From assembly GCA_030635405.1 (NCBI GenBank), contig DAOVZA010000170.1, positions 1-5,500 of the forward strand: a stretch of DNA of 5,500 nt, given 5' to 3'. Below the pieces are notes generated by a model. It was given only the letters and a program-made list of their open reading frames with translations. It was not told where the DNA came from and did no database searches. Below, in pieces: positions 1 to 4,323 of this stretch. The position numbers and the translations under genes were made by a program. The DNA comes from Desulfocapsa sp. (lineage in GTDB: Bacteria; Desulfobacterota; Desulfobulbia; Desulfobulbales; Desulfocapsaceae). Positions within the stretch are counted from its first letter, which is position 1. Each line of letters opens with the position of its first letter.

Positions 1-182
1 GCTCGGAGAGTTATGTGCATCTGGAGGTTTCCAGTATACCATTCACTGTCCGTGTTCGCCCTGGGACTCCTACAAAAACAGGCAGTGAGTTTGATATTGG
101 TGTTCCAGCTGATGCCTGCTATTTGTTTGATGAAAATGGTCAGGCATTTAAACGCACGGGAATATTTGTTCAGCAGGATTGA
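1..182 (+). CDS. Carbohydrate-type ABC transporter ATP-binding protein, C-terminal end (5' partial)
   Basis: Only the last 59 residues are visible, read in the frame starting at base 3 and ending at TGA 180-182. They begin SESYVHLEV, continue with FTVRVRPG about 14-21 and DIGVPADACYLFDENGQAF about 31-49, and end in VQQD. The order 'G-x-E-x-Y-V-H-L', 'V-R-V-x-P-G' and 'C-Y-L-F-D-x-x-G' is the usual tail of MalK/UgpC/MsmK-type ATPases, namely the OB-fold/TOBE regulatory domain after the nucleotide-binding domain. Those proteins are cytoplasmic subunits that power uptake of sugars, polyols or glycerol 3-phosphate. The Walker motifs lie outside the window, so the substrate cannot be inferred. Base use resembles the neighbours. 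No clear hairpin terminator follows the stop. The family call is fairly secure; the subtype is not. Confidence 0.75.
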   Translation, partial: SESYVHLEVSSIPFTVRVRPGTPTKTGSEFDIGVPADACYLFDENGQAFKRTGIFVQQD

Positions 183-261
183 TGGCCTTGTTAAAACGCT
201 CCATTTGCTTCGTTGCCGCATTTTTATTTTACCATCACAAAATTGACCTTGTTACGAGGTT

Positions 262-273
262 GTCAAACTTGAC
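262..273. repeat. Perfect 5-bp palindrome upstream of the DtxR-family gene (candidate operator)
   Basis: GTCAA-AC-TTGAC is a perfect inverted repeat with a 2-bp centre. A further TTGAC copy lies at 243-247. The right arm overlaps the best -35-like hexamer (269-274), so a protein bound here could block transcription of the regulator gene starting at 368. DtxR-family proteins often repress themselves through dyad sites, so autoregulation is plausible. The sequence does not match the classical DtxR or MntR consensus, and 5-bp arms can arise by chance. Confidence 0.25.
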
Positions 274-297
274 GATATCAGCAAACAAGATTACTTT
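269..297 (+). promoter_or_regulatory. Weak candidate sigma70 promoter for the DtxR-family gene
   Basis: TTGACG at 269-274 is a good -35 match. It is followed after 17 bp by TACTTT at 292-297, a poor -10; TTTAAT at 295-300 is a better -10 match but gives a 20-bp spacing. The site is about 70 bp upstream of the start codon. The rest of 183-367 is AT-rich and shows no gene, RNA or convincing terminator. Confidence 0.25.
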
Positions 298-367
298 AAT
301 AAGGGTTCCTTGAGAACTCCAAAATTTGTTATTTTACGCTTATTAACACTTTCAAAAAATTACTACT

Positions 368-886
368 ATGGCTACTCAAATAGTTTCTCTCAGTGCCAGC
401 CTGGAAGACTACATTGAAGCAATATACCATATTATCACCAAAAAACAGGTGGCCAGAAGTAAGGATATTGCCACACGTCTTGGTGTCAGCAGAGCATCGG
501 TAACAGAGGCCCTACGCACTCTTTCCAAAAAACAACTTATTCATTACGCCCCATACGAGCCAATCACACTCACCACCATTGGTAAGAAAACTGCAGAAGA
601 CGTTATCTATCGTCACAATGCCTTAAAACGTTTTTTCACTGAGGTGCTGGCCATCGACGCCCAAACCGCAGAAGATGGTGCCTGTAAGGTGGAACATGCC
701 GCCCCGCCAGAGGTTATTGAACGAATGATTTCCTTTATCGACTTTTTACGAATCTGCCCACGAGGCGGTGAAGATCTACTAAAAGGTTTTGCAGACTACT
801 ATAAAAATGGCACAACAAGAACAAATTGCGACGAATGCGTCTCTTCCTGTAATCAGCAGAACAAAAAAGAACCATTCATCCCATAA
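368..886 (+). CDS. DtxR/MntR-family metal-dependent transcriptional repressor
   Basis: This 172-residue cytoplasmic DNA-binding protein is expected to sense Fe2+ or Mn2+ and repress metal-uptake or related genes. The N-terminal winged helix (about 12-70) has the family opening LEDYIEAIY and a recognition region around DIATRLGVSRASVTEAL (33-49). The dimerisation/metal domain (about 75-125) has RHNALKRFF and C-K-V-E-H. By alignment from memory, D14 and E17 correspond to MntR D8 and E11, H83 to MntR H77/DtxR H79, and C106, E109, H110 to DtxR C102, E105, H106. The DtxR ancillary-site Glu83 position is K87. There is no SH3-like third domain; instead a short tail carries C154-x2-C157-x3-C161. The start follows no good Shine-Dalgarno sequence, but no other start is close. 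It converges with the selenoprotein gene, 6 nt away. The family is clear; the cognate metal is uncertain. Confidence 0.92.
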   Translation: MATQIVSLSASLEDYIEAIYHIITKKQVARSKDIATRLGVSRASVTEALRTLSKKQLIHYAPYEPITLTTIGKKTAEDVIYRHNALKRFFTEVLAIDAQTAEDGACKVEHAAPPEVIERMISFIDFLRICPRGGEDLLKGFADYYKNGTTRTNCDECVSSCNQQNKKEPFIP

Positions 887-892
887 ACAGTT

Positions 893-1111
893 TCAACCTT
901 GAATCAAACCAACGATTTCGCCATCTTCCGGAAAACGGCTCAAACTCTTTTTTGAAAATATATTCTTTCCGTCAACCACAACTTCAAAGACACCACCATC
1001 TGATGCAATGAGCTTAATATCAGCATCAAATTCGTCACTTAACTCTTCTTCCAACCTGGAAGCACGAGGTTTATAGTTTCACTCTGTGCAATATTCAATG
1101 GAAATATTCAC
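893..1111 (-). CDS. SelT/SelW/SelH (Rdx) family selenoprotein with C-x-x-U motif (UGA = Sec)
   Basis: Read from GTG at 1111-1109, this strand encodes 72 residues: VNISIEYCTE, then TGA (1081-1079), then NYKPRASRLEEEL, and so on to TGA at 895-893. Reading the first TGA as selenocysteine gives C8-x-x-U11 followed by x-x-K-P-R-A, the redox motif and flanks of the thioredoxin-like SelW/Rdx family, in which Cys homologues have C-x-x-C. Downstream, GGVFEVVVDGKNIF (about 39-52) and FSKKSLSRFPE (52-62) match the usual second half ('G-x-F-E-V-x-V-D-G', 'S-K-x-x-x-x-R-F-P'). The length is typical of bacterial members (about 70-100). GGAGAG at 1121-1116 is a strong, well-placed ribosome binding site, and an in-frame stop (1147-1145) limits the 5' end. 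The likely role is a small cytosolic thiol/selenol redox protein of unknown substrate. It is divergent from dgt. A pseudogene with a nonsense mutation is unlikely, because the TGA sits exactly at the redox position and a SECIS-like hairpin follows. Confidence 0.9.
1041..1071 (-). promoter_or_regulatory. Bacterial SECIS-like hairpin directing UGA-Sec decoding
   Basis: In the mRNA (minus strand), CUUCC (1062-1058) pairs perfectly with GGAAG (1052-1048) around the 5-nt loop AGGUU. Below it, after a GUG/AA internal loop, CUC (1068-1066) pairs with GAG (1045-1043), and AA (1071-1070) with UU (1042-1041) past a bulged C. The base starts 7 nt after the Sec UGA and the apical loop about 21 nt after it. 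Known bacterial SECIS elements lie within the reading frame just downstream of UGA, with a small apical loop containing an early G and often GU, as in E. coli fdhF. Structure and position fit; SelB binding is inferred. Confidence 0.7.
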
Positions 1112-1115
1112 GTAT

Positions 1116-1121
1116 CTCTCC
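1116..1121 (-). promoter_or_regulatory. Ribosome binding site of the selenoprotein gene (fixes its GTG start)
   Basis: The minus-strand sequence GGAGAG is followed by ATAC and then GTG at 1111-1109. This is the strongest Shine-Dalgarno match seen before any start in the window. No ATG lies in frame between the upstream stop (1147-1145) and the Sec codon, so this site decides the start. Confidence 0.75.
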
Positions 1122-1158
1122 AATAATAATTCATAATAAACAATCTAAAACCAACGCA

Positions 1159-1167
1159 ATTCTAACA
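1159..1167 (-). promoter_or_regulatory. Candidate extended -10 promoter for the selenoprotein gene
   Basis: The minus strand reads TG-T-TAGAAT, with the hexamer at 1164-1159 (5 of 6 matches to TATAAT) and the extended TG at 1167-1166. It lies about 48 bp upstream of the GTG start. There is no good -35 hexamer at the right spacing, only a T-rich run, so the call is tentative. Confidence 0.3.
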
Positions 1168-1173
1168 CAATCT

Positions 1174-1234
1174 CCTATGAGAAAAAACCATTTTCCACAA
1201 GAACTGCACAGCAAAACGTGCTTTTTCCCATAGG
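1174..1234. repeat. Long imperfect inverted repeat in the divergent control region
   Basis: CCTATGAGAAAAA (1174-1186) is the reverse complement of TTTTTCCCATAGG (1222-1234) at 12 of 13 positions, with 35 bp between the arms. In a minus-strand transcript the one mismatch becomes a G-U pair. The right arm ends 5 bp before the -10 of the dgt-side promoter, and the left arm lies just upstream of the selenoprotein-side -10. It could be a two-half-site operator serving both genes or a transcript stem-loop. It is not visibly tied to a mobile element. Confidence 0.5.
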
Positions 1235-1236
1235 TC

Positions 1237-1245
1237 TGGTATAAT
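1237..1245 (+). promoter_or_regulatory. Extended -10 promoter for the dgt-CLC operon
   Basis: TG-G-TATAAT is a perfect -10 hexamer (1240-1245) with the extended TGn element. No good -35 lies at 16-18 bp (around 1217-1222), which extended -10 promoters tolerate. Transcription would start near 1252 and give a leader of about 70 nt before dgt. The leader is pyrimidine-rich and shows no obvious riboswitch or attenuator. Confidence 0.55.
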
Positions 1246-1312
1246 ATCTGTCTTTGCTTTCAACACTTTACTTCTTTTCTCTCTATAAACCATTGATTTT
1301 TCACTCTTTAAC

Positions 1313-1316
1313 GAAG
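1313..1316 (+). promoter_or_regulatory. Ribosome binding site deciding the dgt start
   Basis: GAAG lies 5 nt before ATG at 1322. The alternative in-frame GTG at 1316 has no purine-rich stretch at a suitable distance (it is preceded by CTCTTTAACGAA), so ATG 1322 is preferred. Confidence 0.4.
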
Positions 1317-1321
1317 TGACA

Positions 1322-2503
1322 ATGCAGGCAACAAGTTCAAATACCAATCTCCTTCCAATGCTTGAGCACCTTAACAGGGCTGAAGAGGAAAGACTTTCGC
1401 CAGCAGCCACACGTTCAACGGATGCCATCCGTAGAAAAGAAGAGCCGCGTTCCGGCTACCGTCAGGCCTTTAGTCTCGATGCTGATCGTATCATTCATTC
1501 CCGTGCCTACACTCGCTATATAGATAAAACGCAGGTGTTCTGTCTGGTCTCAAATGATCATATCACTCACCGGGTTCTTCACGTACAACTTGTCTCAAGG
1601 ATAGCAAGAACCATCGGTCGTTTCCTTGGTCTTAATGAGGACCTTATAGAAGCTATCGCTCTTGGGCACGATATTGGACATGCTCCATTTGGACATGATG
1701 GCGAAAACTTTCTCGCTGAACTATGCACACAACATGCTCTGCCACCTTTTCAGCATAACATCCAATCAGTTCGCTCTCTTAACCACCTTGAAAGAAAAGG
1801 AAAGGGATGGAATCTTAGTCTACAGACTCTTGATGGTATCCTCTGTCATGATGGTGAGATCCACGCAAACAGAATTTCGCCAGGAAGTGTTAAAGATTTC
1901 AAATCGTTTGATATTGAGCTTGAAAGAAAGAAGAATGATCCGAAATACAAACTTGCCCCAATGACTTTTGAAGGTTGTGTAGTTCGTATGGCCGATACAG
2001 TTGCCTATATTGGAAGAGACATTGAAGACGCCATTCTTCTGAAATTAATAGACCGCAATGACATACCAGAAACATGCGCCAAACAGCTTGGCAGAACCAA
2101 TGGGGATATCGTGTATACTCTGGTTACTGACATTATAAGTAACAGCTCTCTTCCGCAGGAAAGTGATAGCACGGATGGACACATAGGATTCTCAAACGAA
2201 ATTGCTGATTACCTGCAAGAACTCAAAACATTTAACTATAAAAACATATATCTTCACCCTAAAACAAAGACAAATCTTCCTCTCATTCAAAACTGCTACG
2301 AGACGCTGTTCAAGCACTACTTCAGCCTACTTGAAAACGGGCACGCCACAGCCCCAGTTGACATTATGACAGACATGGATGAAGCGTACCTGTCGACACA
2401 TAGCCCGGCTGCAATGGTTTGTGACTACATCGCAGGAATGACAGATGATTTCTTTCTTAAACAAGCAGCAACTATCGGCTGCAAGATCCCAGTAAAACAA
2501 TGA
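1322..2503 (+). CDS. dgt: Deoxyguanosinetriphosphate triphosphohydrolase-like protein (dNTPase, HD superfamily)
   Basis: From ATG 1322 the product has 393 residues (395 from GTG 1316). The family hydrolyses dGTP or other dNTPs to the deoxynucleoside and tripolyphosphate in the cytoplasm, limiting dNTP pools. Visible motifs are DRIIHSRAYTRYIDKTQVF (about 55-73), then the HD metal site: H87 in RVLHVQLV, H116-D117 in LGHDIGHAPFGHDGE, and D225 in RMADTVAYIGRDIEDA. GILCHDGEIH (about 172-181) is also typical. All four HD ligands are present, so it should be active. The length fits the shorter bacterial type (about 330-450) rather than the 505-residue E. coli Dgt. Its stop overlaps the start of the CLC gene (ATGA, 2500-2503), implying one operon. 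Substrate preference cannot be read from the sequence. Confidence 0.9.
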   Translation: MQATSSNTNLLPMLEHLNRAEEERLSPAATRSTDAIRRKEEPRSGYRQAFSLDADRIIHSRAYTRYIDKTQVFCLVSNDHITHRVLHVQLVSRIARTIGRFLGLNEDLIEAIALGHDIGHAPFGHDGENFLAELCTQHALPPFQHNIQSVRSLNHLERKGKGWNLSLQTLDGILCHDGEIHANRISPGSVKDFKSFDIELERKKNDPKYKLAPMTFEGCVVRMADTVAYIGRDIEDAILLKLIDRNDIPETCAKQLGRTNGDIVYTLVTDIISNSSLPQESDSTDGHIGFSNEIADYLQELKTFNYKNIYLHPKTKTNLPLIQNCYETLFKHYFSLLENGHATAPVDIMTDMDEAYLSTHSPAAMVCDYIAGMTDDFFLKQAATIGCKIPVKQ

Positions 2504-4281
2504 GATATAACCTTCGAAAATTCGTCCCCGGTGACAATACCGGAATGATGATTATTGCATCTGTTATCGGTTTGTTAGCGGGTCTATGCAATATTATATT
2601 TCGAACCATAGTACACTGGGTTGAAGTAATTTTTATGGTTGGTGGCAAGGATCTGCTTGGAATTGATCAGGGTGGTTGGAACTTACTTTTACTCCCTCTT
2701 ATCCCCATGGCTGGTATGGTTCTGCTCATCCCTCTTTCACTCATGTTTCCAGGAGAAGTCAACGGCTACGGATTTACTAAATTTCTTCGCAAAGTAAATC
2801 TTGAAGGCGGATATATAAAGGCCCGAACCATTGCCCTTAAGATCATAACAACTGCACTCACCATCGGTACCGGTAATTCTGCTGGTGTTGAAGGCCCCAT
2901 AGCCGCCATTGGTGGTGCAGCAGGATCACAGGTTGGTCAATTTTTCAGAGTTTCCGGCAGCAGGATGAAGGTTTACATTGCAGCAGGAGCAGCTGGCGGC
3001 ATCGCCGGAATGTTTAATGCGCCCCTTGCCGGGATATTTTTCGCCTCAGAAATCGTTTTACTCGGCACCTTTGAAATTTCCTCCTTTGCCGCCCTGGTTA
3101 TCGCTTCAGCAATCTCAACAGTAGTTACAAGGGCCTATTACGGAGAAATTCCTGCTTTTCCAATTCCTCATTATGAACTGGTTAATCCCTTTGTTGAAAT
3201 TCCGCTTTACAGTATGCTGGCAATTATTGTTGGGCTGATTGCTGTACTATATATCCGTGTCTTTTACTGGGTACGAGATAAATACGACGCCCTACCTATG
3301 CATCCTCAGCTTAAACCCATAAGCGGGGCTTTTCTCCTTGGATGTATGGCCATGGCCTACCCCCAAATCATGGGAGATGGATACAACTTCATTGAAAGTG
3401 TATTGAATGGGGAAGGTGCAATTCTCCTTCTTTTTGTCCTCGTGTTTATGAAGATCATCGCAACCTCCATCACTCTTGGATCTGGTGGAGCAGGCGGTGT
3501 ATTTGCTCCTGCTCTCTTTATCGGAGCCATGATCGGAGGCTGTTTTGGGCATATTGTCAATTATATTTTTCCAACCTTCACAGCAGATCCAGGTGCCTAC
3601 GCAACGGTTGGTATTGGAGCTTTTCTTGCCGCTTCAACTCACGCACCCATGACCGCGATCTTTCTTCTTTTTGAAATGACAGGTAATTACCTCATCATTA
3701 TTCCCATTATGCTAACCTCAATCATTGGTGTAATGGTCTCCAAAAAATTCAGCCATGACTCCATCGATACAGTAGATTTTACTCGTGAAGGAATCGATAT
3801 CCACGAGGGACGTGAAGCTGCCATCATGAAGTCTGTCCGTGTTGGTAAGGCGATCACAGAGGATGTTGATTTCATTTCAGAACGTGCCAACATCAATCAC
3901 CTTCTTGAAATATTCAGGATGGCAAAAAGCAGCTTCTATTTTCCTGTTGTTGATGATTCGGGCAGAATGACTGGTATTATTTCCATGCAGGATGTGAAAA
4001 ATATCCTGCACAGAGCTGAAGAAGAGCGGGTCTGTTATCTGGTGGGAGGTATTTGCAGTAGAGATGTAATCATGCTTACACCGGATGATTCCCTCTATAC
4101 TGCGATGCAACTCTTTGATGTGAAAGGAATTGAAGAGATTCCGGTTGTCGAGGATTTAGAGAATAAATGGGTTGTGGGAATGTTAAAGCGACGCGATGTG
4201 ATTGCCGCCTATAACCATGAAGTCCTTAAAAAAGGAATCAGTGAAAAAGCAGAAACCATTCGGATTACTTGCGGCGGCTAA
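2500..4281 (+). CDS. CLC-family chloride channel/transporter with tandem CBS domains
   Basis: This 593-residue inner-membrane protein has a CLC anion-transport domain (about 15-418) with roughly ten or more hydrophobic segments, followed by a cytoplasmic CBS pair (about 445-505 and 512-575). Signature regions are NGYGF (88-92, at the GSGIP site), GVEGP (129-133) with gating glutamate E131, NAPLAGIFFASE (173-184), SGGAGGVFAP (328-337) and MTGNY with Y397, matching the central-pore tyrosine of E. coli ClcA (Y445). The serine of GSGIP is Y90. The internal proton-path glutamate (E. coli E203) appears to be I185, with E184 matching E202. Proton coupling is therefore uncertain and the protein may be a channel or may use another proton route. 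CBS pairs often bind adenine nucleotides and could gate transport. The ATG overlaps the dgt stop, and no separate Shine-Dalgarno sequence is evident, so translation is probably coupled. The family is certain; the ion and mechanism are inferred. Confidence 0.92.
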   Translation: MRYNLRKFVPGDNTGMMIIASVIGLLAGLCNIIFRTIVHWVEVIFMVGGKDLLGIDQGGWNLLLLPLIPMAGMVLLIPLSLMFPGEVNGYGFTKFLRKVNLEGGYIKARTIALKIITTALTIGTGNSAGVEGPIAAIGGAAGSQVGQFFRVSGSRMKVYIAAGAAGGIAGMFNAPLAGIFFASEIVLLGTFEISSFAALVIASAISTVVTRAYYGEIPAFPIPHYELVNPFVEIPLYSMLAIIVGLIAVLYIRVFYWVRDKYDALPMHPQLKPISGAFLLGCMAMAYPQIMGDGYNFIESVLNGEGAILLLFVLVFMKIIATSITLGSGGAGGVFAPALFIGAMIGGCFGHIVNYIFPTFTADPGAYATVGIGAFLAASTHAPMTAIFLLFEMTGNYLIIIPIMLTSIIGVMVSKKFSHDSIDTVDFTREGIDIHEGREAAIMKSVRVGKAITEDVDFISERANINHLLEIFRMAKSSFYFPVVDDSGRMTGIISMQDVKNILHRAEEERVCYLVGGICSRDVIMLTPDDSLYTAMQLFDVKGIEEIPVVEDLENKWVVGMLKRRDVIAAYNHEVLKKGISEKAETIRITCGG

Positions 4282-4323
4282 GACTTAATAAACACGCCAC
4301 AAGCAATCAGAGTCCATTGTAAA

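Noticed and set aside
180..194. TGA at the end of the ABC ATPase as another selenocysteine codon
   Set aside because: The frame closes after three more codons at TAA, the protein ends normally for its family, and no hairpin follows.
13..246. Plus-strand ORF of 77 codons starting at ATG 13
   Set aside because: It is out of frame with the recognisable ABC ATPase tail (frame of base 3), and its product resembles nothing known.
183..367. Possible terminator or small RNA between the ABC tail and the regulator gene
   Set aside because: The T-rich run near 222-232 is not preceded by a convincing stem, and no RNA-like structure could be supported.
893..1111. Reading the SelW-like gene as a pseudogene broken by a nonsense mutation
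   Set aside because: The single TGA sits precisely at the redox position, the rest of the frame is intact and conserved, a SECIS-like hairpin follows, and a strong ribosome binding site precedes the start.
1162..1428. Minus-strand ORF of 88 codons across the dgt promoter and 5' end
   Set aside because: It overlaps the clear dgt N-terminus and the promoter region, has no family resemblance, and is a reverse-frame shadow.
3292..4110. Several minus-strand ORFs inside the CLC gene
   Set aside because: They are antisense shadows of a well-conserved membrane protein and CBS domains, with no recognisable products.
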